NCBI GenBank assembly: GCA_034231615.1 | Contig: CM067322.1 | Coordinates: 52,582,456-52,646,455, forward strand | DNA length: 64,000 nucleotides | DNA from: Meghimatium bilineatum | Lineage: Eukaryota > Mollusca > Gastropoda > Stylommatophora > Philomycidae | Direction: 5' to 3' | Part shown: piece by piece, positions 34,808-45,800 of the stretch | How positions within the stretch are numbered: position 1 is the stretch's first letter | Layout of the letters: the number at the start of each line of letters is the position of its first letter | Position numbers and translations under genes: made by a program | The notes under the pieces: model-generated | Told to the model about the DNA's origin: nothing | What the model saw: only the letters and a program-made list of their open reading frames with translations | Database searches by the model: none

Positions 34808-35165
34808 GCTAATTCTTCTTCTTCTTTCGTTCACTTGAAACATGTAATTCTGTCTCCTGAATAAAATTCACTGTCTTTTGTAGTTCATAGTGTCCCATAG
34901 AGCTTTGATTCCAGTGTTGTTTCCTCTGGCCAATATGTCTGCCTCAGTATTTCATGCTCAGAACACTCTTAAAGTATATGTTTGGCACTCTGTGTTGCCT
35001 GTACACATGGTCATGTTGCCAATCTTGAACTTTGTATACATGTGACTGCGGAGTCGGTTGTGTCCTGTTCTGAGATGTAGAATTATAACTTGTTCTGATC
35101 TATTCATAATGTGATAGTCATCTTTTGTTGTTGTTTGTGGGCAGATACTTATTCTATTCATTCAT
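34808..35165 (-). mobile_element. RNase H-type LINE 3' fragment
   Basis: The minus strand reads DDYHIMNRSEQVIILHLRTG, HNRLRSHMYTKFKIGN and the ECQTYTLR block, very close to 39308-39853 but with frame damage. Its 3' end has the GAACGAAAGAAGAAGAA tail, and the tail starts at 34808. Confidence 0.75.
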
Positions 35166-35929
35166 CAATGTTCCCTCAGTGCAGAATACGGTGTATTGGG
35201 CAAAAATTAGTGTTCTTCAGTTTGAATAATGTGATGCTGCTGAGACTCATAGTCATACCTTCTTTGATGGCTGTTCTATGAAGAGCTCTCAAGGTCTTAA
35301 TTTCTTTCTTGTGTCATCAGATACACATTTTAATGCTTGTAAAGTTCTACATTTCATTTCAATTTTAAGGACATCTCTTGGTCCCAGGAAACTAGATTTG
35401 GTCATAGTAGATGTTCACTGCTGAGCCTGTTTCTGTAACACTGATGTTTTTTAGGTTAACAGATTGTTAGGCCATTGATGAACTCTTGACATCCAATCAT
35501 TTTTAGGTTATCAGTATGTTGTGCTTCTGTGACTAGATATAATATCACATCATTTATCCTGTTATATCCCTTAATATTACACAATCTATGTGAAATTGTT
35601 GATTAAGACTGCATATTATTATTTCCTTCAAATTTTGCAATTGAACAAAACATTGCAACCATCTTGGAGTATAAAAATCACTAAAACTGCCTCAAGTACT
35701 TATTGGAGAAAAATATTCAGACAAATAACAGCATGAGATTGCACATTAGATTAACATCAACTTGCAATAAGATCTATAAGATTTAGCAAACATAAAATAG
35801 AAAACAATATAAAAAACAGCATTCAAAAATAATTAATATAAAGTCTACAATTGTCAGGAAGTGTCAACAAGCACAATGTGAACTCTCTATGTAACATATG
35901 ATGCTCCCTTTACAGTAATTACAAATGTA
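35166..35929. other. unassigned stretch
   Basis: Possibly a more upstream LINE remnant on the minus strand up to about 35450 (a LRALHRTAIKEG-like piece), otherwise nothing recognised. Confidence 0.3.
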
Positions 35930-36010
35930 ACCATTGATCTGACAAATATAACCATTGATCTGACAAATGTAACCATTGATCTGACAAATGTAACTATTGA
36001 TCTGAAATAA
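35930..36010. repeat. 21-bp minisatellite, 4 units
   Basis: Units of AAATGTAACCATTGATCTGAC. Confidence 0.85.
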
Positions 36011-36247
36011 TTCAGTAGCAAATTAAATTTTATATGAGATATGCTAACGTTATTTTACTTCACAAATAAAATATTGAAAAATAAACAAAGCATGACACAA
36101 AATAAGATAATTATTCATGCTTGGAAATGTGCTAATTGGCATCTTTTAAAATTTTAATCTTAATTTCTCAACAAGGCATCAATATTGTGAATGACATGTA
36201 CATAGAAAAAAACCTTTGACAAAGACAGAAAGACAAGGGTTCTGTTA

Positions 36248-36328
36248 ACATTTTTTTGTTATAGCTCACATGACATTTTTTTTGTTATAGCTCACATGAC
36301 ATTTTTTTTGTTATAGCTCACATGACTT
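36248..36328. repeat. 27-bp tandem repeat, 3 units
   Basis: Units of TTTTTTGTTATAGCTCACAT. Confidence 0.85.
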
Positions 36329-36394
36329 TGTGGCAAGTAGACAAGTAATAATAAATATAAGCATACTTAGTGATCATTGGATTGTGCTAATTAT

Positions 36395-36610
36395 ACTACA
36401 CACCATCCTCATCTTTCAACTGTGTAAATATGCTACTGATCTTAGAACTGTGTAAGTCTGCTACACATTACTGTCATCTTGAAACTGTGTAAGTCTTCTA
36501 CTGAACTTCAAATTATGTAAGTGTACTTATGATCTTAGAGCTGTGAAAGAATACTACAGATATTAAAACTGTGCGTGTATGCTACTGATATTTGTGTTAA
36601 GTATAGTACT
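36395..36610. repeat. degenerate repeat
   Basis: Loose repeats of AACTGTGTAAGTCTGCTACT with diverging linkers. Confidence 0.5.
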
Positions 36611-36845
36611 ATCTAATTTATGACACACAAAACAGACATATCACAAATGAACATACAACGGTTGTTTAAACATCGAACAAATAATTTGCAATGAAAACAA
36701 TTTTCTTAAACACGAATTAGGCAATCATGCTGACAAATCCATGAGCTAGCACCCATTCTTAATGAGAACTGAAGGTTACAAATATATGCGAATATATATA
36801 GTGAATTAACAAAGAAAAAATGTAGTTGGTTAAACGCTTCTCCAA

Positions 36846-36945
36846 TCTCTGGACTACATCCTGCTGGAAATCTAGTAGGGCCATTGTCTTGCTGCAAGAG
36901 AGATCCAGCGGGAGTTTGAGAATGAAAGCTGAAGAAGAAGATACA
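36846..36945 (+). mobile_element. SINE-2 3' part
   Basis: CTCTGGACTACATCCTGCTG, the paired AGTAGGGCCATTGTCTTGCT block, GATCCAGCGGGAGTTTGAGA and a GAAGAAGAAG tail. 5'-truncated but with an intact hairpin. Confidence 0.75.
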
Positions 36946-37597
36946 AAATAATGATAAAAAACTCAGCTCAAATTACAGGGAGACTGAACAAGTACTGCAC
37001 TCAATGGAAAACAAGCTACTGTATCTGTTTGTTTTCCTCAATGATTTTTGAAGAAATTTACACTTTTGTCATTTAGTATGTCTAATGTAATTGATTAAAC
37101 TGTATATTTATAAATATATATATATGATGTCACTTATTAATGTATTTTGTCATTCAGTATATTTAATGTAATTTATTAATATCAGTTTTGTAATTTAGTA
37201 TACATCTGTCATTTTTATTCATGTATAATTTTAGCAATTTTGCAGTTATGATTTATTAAGGAATTTTTTCCCCCGTCATCTACTATGCCTATAGTATTTT
37301 CTGACAATTTAGTATATTTAATGTCATTTATTCATGTTTTTTTGGCTTTTTTGTTATATTTTTTTTTTTTTAAATTTTAAAGGTTTTTATTGTAAATATT
37401 CTGTTTAATATAATTTTTGTTTTAAAAGTTTTTTTTACATTTTTTACATTTTTTTAAAAAATTTTGGCCTTCTCTTGCTCAAACATATGGCCAGGTGCTT
37501 GTAATAGTAAGAAACCAGTTCATATCTGAGTGCTAAAGCTCAAAGATTCCGTTCTGTAGTTAGTACACTTTGCTGAACAAATCCTAGGAATAATGTC
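36946..37597. other. very AT-rich stretch
   Basis: Long T-runs and TTTAGTATA(C/T)-type degenerate repeats (37070-37330). No gene. Confidence 0.5.
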
Positions 37598-37755
37598 TCT
37601 TCTTCAGCATTCCTTCTCAAACTCCTGCTGGATATCTCTTGTAGCAGGACAATGGTCATACTAGATTTCCAGCAGGATGCAGTCCAAAGAATAGAAATGT
37701 GCTGTATCGTTGTTTTATTTGCGCCAATCACCTGAAAAATCCGTCTTCAGCAGAA
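37598..37755 (-). mobile_element. SINE-2 copy with perfect outer hairpin
   Basis: Reverse SINE-2 with CTTCTTCAGC start, outer stem CCTGCTGGA/TCCAGCAGG fully paired, and TTTTATTTGCGCCAATCACC. Confidence 0.8.
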
Positions 37756-38643
37756 GATTAAAACGTTATGAAATATATACTTTGAAAGTATCGGATTACC
37801 AATCCTAGGACATGTCTCACATTAGCACCAGATCACCAATCATATGGCATATATTAAGCAATTTAAAGCCATCAATCCAAGGATATGTATGTTAACATTA
37901 ACATGAAACCAATAATCCAAGGAAATGTTGACATTAACACCAACCAGCAATCCAAGGATATGTTAATATCAGTGTTAAAATAACAATCCAAGGATATGTC
38001 ACAGATTTAAACCACCAATTCCAAAACATGTTACAGTTTCAAACCACCAATTCTAAAACATGTTACAGTTTCAAACCACCAATTCTAAAACATGTTACAG
38101 TTTCAAACCACCAATTCTAAAACATGTTACAACTTCAAAGCACCAAAACCAAAATATGCTACAAATATAATACATGCATGGTCAACTGTATGACAAATAA
38201 CAATGGAAAAAAAACAAAAACAAAAAAACAAACTAATAATTACAGGATACAGAATATGGAAATACAAAGCTTTTTAAACACTGTGCCATCAACAATGAAA
38301 ATAAAAGTAAAATATCTGTAACAGAGTCCACTCCATCCATGGAGAGAAAATTCAAAAAGTAATCTACTGTTAATAAAAAGAAAAATTCTAATAAACTAAA
38401 GCAAATTCAATCCAAGAAAAATTACTTTCTGAACCTCATTAATAAAATGTAGAAATCTTATTCAAACACTGAATCTGATAAGTGTCATTAGTTTATATAT
38501 GACTGTATGTCAGTAAAAGCACACAAAAGTAAGTTATTAATAGTTACTAGACCATGTGCTTGCATTCATAAATTTGTATGCCCAGCCCTTGCCTACAGCA
38601 GTAGTATTCCTGACAATTGCAAGGTCAGTGCTTCAAGCTCTCC

Positions 38644-38998
38644 AGTCTGGAAAACTAACCAATTATAAAAACAAGTAATTATAAAAACAAACTGTCTTAC
38701 CAGTATAGGGTAACCATGCAGTGGATACCCTCTCACTGTGAAATACCAGGAAATGAAAAAGCAGACTAATTGGCTAAGGAAGGTGCTGCCAAAGACCAAC
38801 CAGATGTACTAATCACCTACCATCAGAAAAAACAGATGAACATGTCAAGAAAAAAGCCACAAACACTAACACAAGATGACTATAACATTATGAACAGAAC
38901 AGAACAAGTTGTAATTCTATGCCTCAGAATGGGATATAACCGACTTGCAGTCACATGTACACAAAATTCAAGATTAGCAACATGGCCATGTGTACATT
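38644..38998 (+). mobile_element. RNase H-type LINE fragment
   Basis: Reads VTMQWIPSHCEIPGNEKAD, LAKEGAAKDQPDVLITYHQK and RTEQVVILCLRMGYNRL. The RNase H C-terminal motif is present, with one stop after NEKAD. It ends abruptly at 38998, exactly at the duplication junction. Confidence 0.8.
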
Positions 38999-39307
38999 GT
39001 TGACATTAACACCAACCAGCAATCCAAGGATATGTTAATATCAGCGTCAAAATAACAATCCAAGGGTATGTCATAGATTCAAACTACCAATTCCAAAACA
39101 TATTACAGCTTCAAACAACTCCCTATTCTAAAACATGTTACAGCTTCAAACCACCAATTCCTAATAATGTTACAGCTTCAAACCACCAATTCCAAAACAT
39201 GTTACAGCTTCAAACCACCAATTTCAAAGCATACTACAGCTTCAAACCACCAATTCTAAAACATGTTACAGCTTCAAACCACCAATATCAAAACAAGCTA
39301 CAAATAT

Positions 39308-39853
39308 TCTTCTTCTTTCGTTCACTTGAAACATGTCTATATCTGTAATTCTGTCTCCTTAATAAAACTCACTGTCTTTTGTAGTTCATACAGTGTCCCA
39401 TAGAGCTTTGATTCCAGTGTTATTTCCTCTGGCCAATATGTCTGCCTCAGCATTTCATGCTCAGAACACTCTTGAAGTATATGTTTGGCACTCTGTGCTG
39501 CCTGTCCACATGTACACATGGCTGTGTTGCCAATATTGAACTTTGTATACATGTGACTGCGGAGTCGATTGTGTCCTGTTCTGAAACGTAGAATTATAAC
39601 TTGTTCTGATCTGTTCATAATGTGATAATCATCTTGTGTTGGCGTTTGTGGCTTTCTTATTGACTTGATCATCTGTTTTTTCTGATGGTAGGTGATTGGT
39701 ATATCTGGTTGGTCTTCAGCAACACCTTCCTTAGCCAGTTGGTCTGCTTTTTCATTACCTGGTATTCCACAGTGAGAGGGTATCCACTGCATGGTTACCC
39801 TATACTGGTAAGACAATTCGCTAAGTAGTTTTTTTCAAGTCTGTTAGTTTTCC
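39308..39853 (-). mobile_element. RNase H-type LINE 3' end, open frame and 12-bp TSD
   Basis: Flanked by AGCTACAAATAT at 39296-39307 and 39854-39865. The minus strand keeps a 159-residue open frame (39337-39816) with the RNase H end VTMQWIPSHCGIPGNEKADQ (the conserved H, N and last catalytic D), then RSEQVIILRFRTGHNRLRSH, a CTCG/AKHILQEC zinc-knuckle-like block and a stop. RNase H downstream of RT is known from I/Jockey-type LINEs. 5'-truncated, so unable to move by itself, but young by its intact frame. The 3' tail is GAACGAAAGAAGAAGA in sense. Confidence 0.85.
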
Positions 39854-40272
39854 AGCTACAAATATAATACATGCATGATCAACTTTATGACAAAAACTAT
39901 GCAAAAAAAAACACCAAAACAAACAGAATAACAATAACAGGATACAGTATATGGGAATACAAAGCTTTTTAAACACTGTGCCATCAACAATAAAAAAAAA
40001 AGTATCATATCTGTAACAGAGTCCACTCCATCCATGGAGAGAAAATTCAAAAAGTAATCTACTGTTAACAAAAAGAAAAATTCTAATAAACTAAAGCAAA
40101 TCCAAGCCAAGAAAAATGATTTTCTGAACCTCATTAATAAAATGTAAAAATCTTGTTCAAACACTGAATCTGATAAGCCATGATGTCTCATTAGTTGATA
40201 TATAATTGTATGTCAGTATAAGCTGGCAAAGGTTAATATTCATGAGACGCTGTGCTTGCATGCATACATTTG

Positions 40273-40695
40273 TGGTGAAATACAGTAAATGTTAAAATAT
40301 AATGCTCTTATTGAATGGCACAACAATTAAGAATATTAGTTTAAAACTATCTTCCCCATGTTATAAGTGTTTTCACAATTGAAGTATTTTATCATAGGTA
40401 CTTGGAAGGAATGTGTATGCAAAATATATTTTTCCAAATAGGTTTCTGCAGAAAATTTAGTAGGTAACTTGAACAATGAAATGCGTGTGATTTGACTAGA
40501 TTTATTTGCATGACTTTATTCTTGGTTATTAATCCTGTTGATTATTTAGCAGTAAAATGGAGACACTGATGGTGCACATAAAGTTTCGTATGAAATGCTA
40601 ATGCTAGCCTTATTTCTTCATTTGTGCATGTGATCCTGTTACTAGGTCAACAAAATTCATTGAATGATTTATGTAACACTATATATCATCAGTGT
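40273..40695. other. AT-rich stretch without features
   Basis: Nothing recognised. Confidence 0.45.
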
Positions 40696-41325
40696 GATGT
40701 CAGGGCCTGAAGATGGAGCAAAGAATAGCAACACTGTGTTATGCATGCTGTAAGAGGTGACTATGGAGGATTTTGGGGTAGTGTTAACTATTCTATTCCA
40801 TAAAGGGTTGAACATGAATGTGTCAGGATGAAAGGTGTAGATATAACAGCCAGGCTGTTCCCATTTAGAATAGATCCTTGTTGTGGAGATGGCGGGCATA
40901 GTTCAGCTAACAGAGGCTGATTAACTAAGACTTGTCGCGAAGATGGTTGCATAGTTCAGCTAACAGAGGCTGATAAACTATGACTTGTCATGGAGATGGT
41001 GACTTAGTTCAGCTAACAGAGGCTGATAAGCTAAGACTGGCCATGTCCTCCTATAATCGAGCAAAAACCACAGTCTGCCCTAGCAAGTACAGGTGCTGAA
41101 GACAGAGACTACCAGCCAAGAGACATACCACAGCAATTAGGATGCCATACATAAATAAAAAAAATGAAAATATATCTTTATCAACTAATTACAGATATAG
41201 ACATAGTTTAAGTGAACAAAAGAAGAAGAGAGGAACAGCCAAGCTGTAAACCATGACACAATGCATTATGTTCTCTGGACTAATCCTGCTAATCTGCAGG
41301 AGTTTGAGAATGAATAAAGCAGTAG
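40696..41325 (+). mobile_element. SINE-1 copy split by a tandem repeat
   Basis: SINE-1 head and middle at 40696-40860 (GGGCCTGAAGATGGAGCAAA, GTGTCAGGATGAAAGGTGTA), tail at 41233-41325 (AAGCTGTAAACCATGACACA, CCTGCTAATCTGCAGGAGTT). Between them lie about 370 bp of other sequence including the 57-bp repeat. Confidence 0.65.
40866..41040. repeat. about 57-bp tandem repeat, 3 units
   Basis: Three copies of TAGTTCAGCTAACAGAGGCT followed by GAT(T/A)AACTA and GACTTGTC. Confidence 0.85.
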
Positions 41326-41329
41326 AAGA

Positions 41330-42300
41330 ATATACTACATATATTAATCACACAGTGATGCTATCTAGGAAATCACTACACCATCTTTGTAAACTCAGTA
41401 GAGCACTTTCCATGTTTTGTATGCATATTCCTTCCAAACATCCTACTCTAAAATGTGGTGGAATAAATTTCAGACAAGATCATCAACAATCACATTCAAT
41501 ATCTTGGTATTCTCTAATCTTAAAGATCTGATAAGAATCTTATTTAAGACTGTCCATAGTCCGTTCAGAAATTTGTGCCCCTTTCTCTTTTAAAGTATCT
41601 CAAAACTTTGTTATGTATCATTTTTTGCATGAGGTATTGTAATAAATAAGAATAACGTTGAAATGGCATTAAAATATAATAATGTCGTGGAGACTCAGAA
41701 TGATCAATTTCTATACTCAAATATTACCCTATGTTTGATAAATAATGTGTGTGCACAAAATATTTCACAGTACTTGCTTAAGATGTGTAGCTTTTACACT
41801 TCATAGAACATTTTCTATTACTGTTGTGGTGGGTCATGTTTTCATTCTTGTTTGCAGAAATAAGCATACAGTTTTCTTATTACTTCAGGGAAAAAAATGT
41901 ATTTTTAAAAGACATCTCCATTTAACTGTATGCTAATTATTTAAATTATTGTTATTAAATAAGTACAAAATAGTGTATTGGTAATATTTCTCAAGCTTCA
42001 CAAGAAAATTATCGTTCAAAGTGTGTACCATTAAAAAATATGTGTAAATTCTTGCGGAATACTTTTAAAATGCTGCTTAATAAAGACAACTGTATTTGAA
42101 TATACAATATATAAACATTTTTTTCTACTAATGTTATTATAGTATACAAATTCACATTTGACATTTATATTTTGTACACTGTTTCATATATAAAAATTTC
42201 CCTGAAATTGGTCCAATAGTTTTTACTTATAATTTTTTTCAGTGGGCATGAATTTCCAAACGCACCATAGTAAGTGTTAAAGGTATATGTAAGTACTTAA
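41330..42300. other. AT-rich flank beyond the HIF gene
   Basis: No exon or repeat recognised. It probably lies just beyond the 3' end of the HIF transcript. Confidence 0.4.
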
Positions 42301-42306
42301 TTTATT
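42301..42306 (-). promoter_or_regulatory. candidate HIF polyadenylation signal
   Basis: AATAAA on the minus strand, 372 nt after the HIF stop codon, with an ATTAAA about 10 nt upstream. Other AT-rich sites exist, so this is only a candidate. Confidence 0.3.
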
Positions 42307-42677
42307 AATATCTTTTAATCTGTCATGTTTACATTGTCCAACATTATATATTTTCTCTGCTTCTCTAAAAGCAATCCTGATTTTCCAATATTATAAACCA
42401 GCTACTTCATTTCTTCACATCTAATGCAGCATTTCTATTAATAGCAAGATGCAAGCAGTAATATACTGTCTGACATTTTATGTCTACACACAGAAACTAT
42501 GTGGGTTTGTTGAACTTGTAGTATTTTCTGAACTGTAATGAAAGTGCAGCTTGGCAGATAAATTCAGTATTAAATGTCAGGTAAGATTTTTCATTTCTGT
42601 GAGCAGGCATGGAGTAATGAAGAAAATACTGGGTGGCTCTGTTCACAGAAAACTGCTGTTGACCAGGACAAAGATAC

Positions 42678-42824
42678 TCAAACTAGAGACCTGCCACTTC
42701 TGGCACCAACTTTTGGAGACATACCCTCGAGCGCTTGTAGCAATTCTTGACCTTGCAAGAGGTATGTAGCTTGGGTTGGTGCATTCACCTCACAGTCTTG
42801 ACGTGTCAGGTTAGGCAGGATTAC
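42678..42824 (-). CDS. HIF1A: HIF alpha terminal exon: C-terminal activation domain
   Basis: Encodes 48 residues and the stop: VILPNLTRQDCEVNAPTQAT, then YLLQGQELLQALEG and a tail GMSPKVGARSGRSLV. It matches the human LPQLTSYDCEVNAP and LLQGEELLRALDQVN. The Asn in DCEVNAP is the residue hydroxylated by FIH in vertebrates, which blocks CBP/p300 binding; the two Leu-rich segments form the helices that contact p300. The acceptor is strong (pyrimidine tract then CTACTCAG). The protein runs about a dozen residues beyond the usual end. Confidence 0.95.
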   Translation of the reverse strand, partial: VILPNLTRQDCEVNAPTQATYLLQGQELLQALEGMSPKVGARSGRSLV

Positions 42825-45800
42825 CTGAGTAGGTGAAAAAGAGGTAAGGTTTCAGGTGAAAACTATAATATAAGATGAAATAAACACCAAACTATGTTTT
42901 ATAGATATGATAGAAAACAGATGCAACTTCTAATTCTGTAAATGCAGATGTCTATCTATATTCATATACTTTGTGTGATTAAATATCCTGTTTTGACTTA
43001 AAACTGGGTAGCAATATTGAGGCTATGCAGTTATGGACTTTGTGGTCAAAAGTGGCTAACATTAATACTACCAGACTTTTATATGATTGGATATCCGTAC
43101 ACAAAATGGTGGAACATGCCTTCTATATTCATTCGTGATGATGTTCTTCCTTTGCAGGAAAAGATGAGCATTGCACCGAAAAAGGTCAAATTAGGTTTGC
43201 TTGTGAGTCCTCAGATTGTGGAGCGCCAGTGTGTTGCTGGACTCGAGGGGAAGAAAAATAGCAATGCTGTTTACCTTCCACGCATGTCATAAGATGCGAC
43301 TAAGGAGTTTATGGGGTGAAGTTGGCTGTCCCTTCCCATATAGGATCAAAGTGATCCAAAACCATGCTGAAGTCTGATATGTCAGACTGAAAGGTGCAGA
43401 TATTGCAGCAATGCTATAAACCATGGCACAAAGTACAGTTCTCCGGACTAGATCCTGCTAATCTGCAGGAGTTTGAGAACGAATGCAGAAGAAGATTGCG
43501 GAGGAGTCCAATCTGGACTACCAAACCTTTTACAGTATGATGAGGAATGTAGTAGGTCTTGAGATAAAGGGAAAACATTCTGACCAGTCCTTTTTATTTT
43601 TGTCTCTTTCAAAATGCTTGCAGTGTTTTGCTTTATTCAAAACTTTTTAATACCTGCAATGATCTGACTATGTCAGGCTGAGTGGTCAAGACCTGTGGTT
43701 TCCTATCAGTTTGGGACAATCTAGCATTGCTTGAGAGATGTCTTCAATTAGTCTTTGAAATGTTTTTCTGCCTTTTTTCTGCCTCCACTTTAATGTTATG
43801 ATACACAGTATATCATATAACAATCTCTCTGGAAGGCGCTTATCTGTCATGCAGACGACGTAACTGGCTCAGAAAAGATGAGACCTTATCAAGGAAGAAT
43901 AGATGATTTCATTCTTAGACTCTTTGAAGATCTCTGTGTCAGGGAGTTAATCCTGCCATCACACACTAAGAAGCTTTCTCAGGCACTGAAGGTTACAGCT
44001 GAATGTGTCTTCAGCTACACTATTGTTCTATTGTGGTCTTTAGCTACATTATTGTTCTACTGTAGCCTTCAGCTACATTATTGTTCTATTCTGGGTTTGC
44101 TTCTATTTTGATAGAGACTTGGTGATCAAAAATGTAAATTTTGTTTGTTTCTTAATGTAAAACTTTTATTTAACATATTATATATTTTTTCTTATATTCA
44201 TTTACCATATCCAGTAGAGTTTACCAACCTGATGACAAGACTTGTTTGGATCTAGCAGCATGTTACTGACTTTGTACCCATAATTGCGGTCCTCTCCCTT
44301 CATCAACAAGTTGAGGAGAACACTGCTACTGGAAGTAGTTTCTTGTCCTGCAGACAAGGGAAACAATTTTTAATACTTATTTATCTCACATTAAGTTGTT
44401 TCTTTAAATATATAATATACAGTTCTTATGAAACCTGATTTCAGACCCATAAATATAGGATGGCTGTAGATACCAGAAATTAGATATTCAGACAATACAG
44501 TGCTATTAACAACAAACTAACATGACCTACTGAACATAATTAATTCAGCCCAAAAGTTCAGCGAACAGCAAAATTTGTTTTTAAATATGAAAAAGACAAA
44601 AATAATGGCAACTGACAAAACTAAATCAAGACCCAAAATTAATATTGAGAACTGCAATTTGGAAGAAGTGACACATTTTTATTATTTAGGAACTAATATA
44701 AACAATGCGGGGGACTGCGCAGTTGAGATCAAGAGAAGAACAGCAATGGCGCTGGCAAAATTAAAACAGATAAAGAAACTATGGCAAGGTACTAACATAA
44801 GAACCAAATTGTGTTTACTACGAACATGTGTATTTCCTGTGGCGACAAATGGATGCGAAGCATGAACACTGAATAAAACAGTGGCCAAGAGAATAACATC
44901 ATTTGAATTAAAGTGTTATAGAAGAGTTTTGAGAATACCATGGACAGCGAAGAAAACAAACCAGGAGGTGTTATGAACAATTAACGTCTAGGAAGGCTGG
45001 CTTCTGAACACCATATTAAAGAAAAAGCGAGTTTTTTGGTCATACTAAGAGACACGATGGCATGGAGAGAGTGTTACTGGAGGGGATGATAGAAGGCAAC
45101 AGGGGCAAAGGCCGACCAAGACGCGTTGGACAAAAGACATTCAAGAATGCCTGTGCATGTCACTGGAAGATGCAGGACAACTTGCACAAGACCACAGAGA
45201 ATTCAAGAGATCCATAGGAAAGACTACGTTCTTGAAAGAATATGTCACTTGATGATGATGCCCTAATTATGTGTATAAAAGTTTCTAGCTAGATGAGAGT
45301 GTTGGATGCCTTCTACATTCACTCGTGATGATGATGTTTCTTCTTCATAAGCAAAAATGAGCATTTCACTGAAAAAAAGTCAAAATCTATTATCGAACCC
45401 ACTGAGCTGATTAAAAATTACTATATGCAGTAGAAAATTTCTAGTTTAGAAAATATAAAATCACAAGTTATTTCAGCTAAACAGTAAAATATGGTGCTGA
45501 GTAGTGATAAAGATGAAATTATTACATCAAACTGGTGATGTTGCTTTTCCTGTTTGACAAAAAAACAACAACTTAAAGTAACAAATAAACGCAGCAAATT
45601 ATTGAAAAATTTTGTGTGGCATGCAACAAATGCTGCAACAACATCTTTTGGAACTTTCAGAAGATTTTCTAGATCAATGCTAGATTATATATGCCTATTG
45701 TTCAGTTAGGCTTTCCTAGGTTGGCCTGTGATAGATAGTCTTCTAATCTGTTAACAAGGCATGAAAATGAATCAACTCTATGTTAAAATGGTTCATCACC

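Larger units (their letters stand above)
37926..40272. repeat. tandem segmental duplication
   Basis: 37926-38998 and 39000-40272 start with the same TTGACATTAACACCAACCAG and share the CCAAGGATATGTTAATATCA block, a 32-bp minisatellite (CAAACCACCAATTCTAAAAC) and a 400-bp block with GGAAATACAAAGCTTTTTAA and GTAACAGAGTCCACTCCATC. The second copy also holds a LINE insertion (39308-39853) at a site still empty in the first (near 38156). Confidence 0.85.

Noticed and set aside
42773-42807. Alternative acceptor inside the last HIF exon (CAAG before ACTGTGAGG)
   Set aside because: It would join in frame with exon 46806-47089 as PQSDCEVNAP, but loses LPNLTRQ, which is conserved with the vertebrate LPQLTSY; the upstream acceptor is stronger and the 119-bp exon solves the phase.
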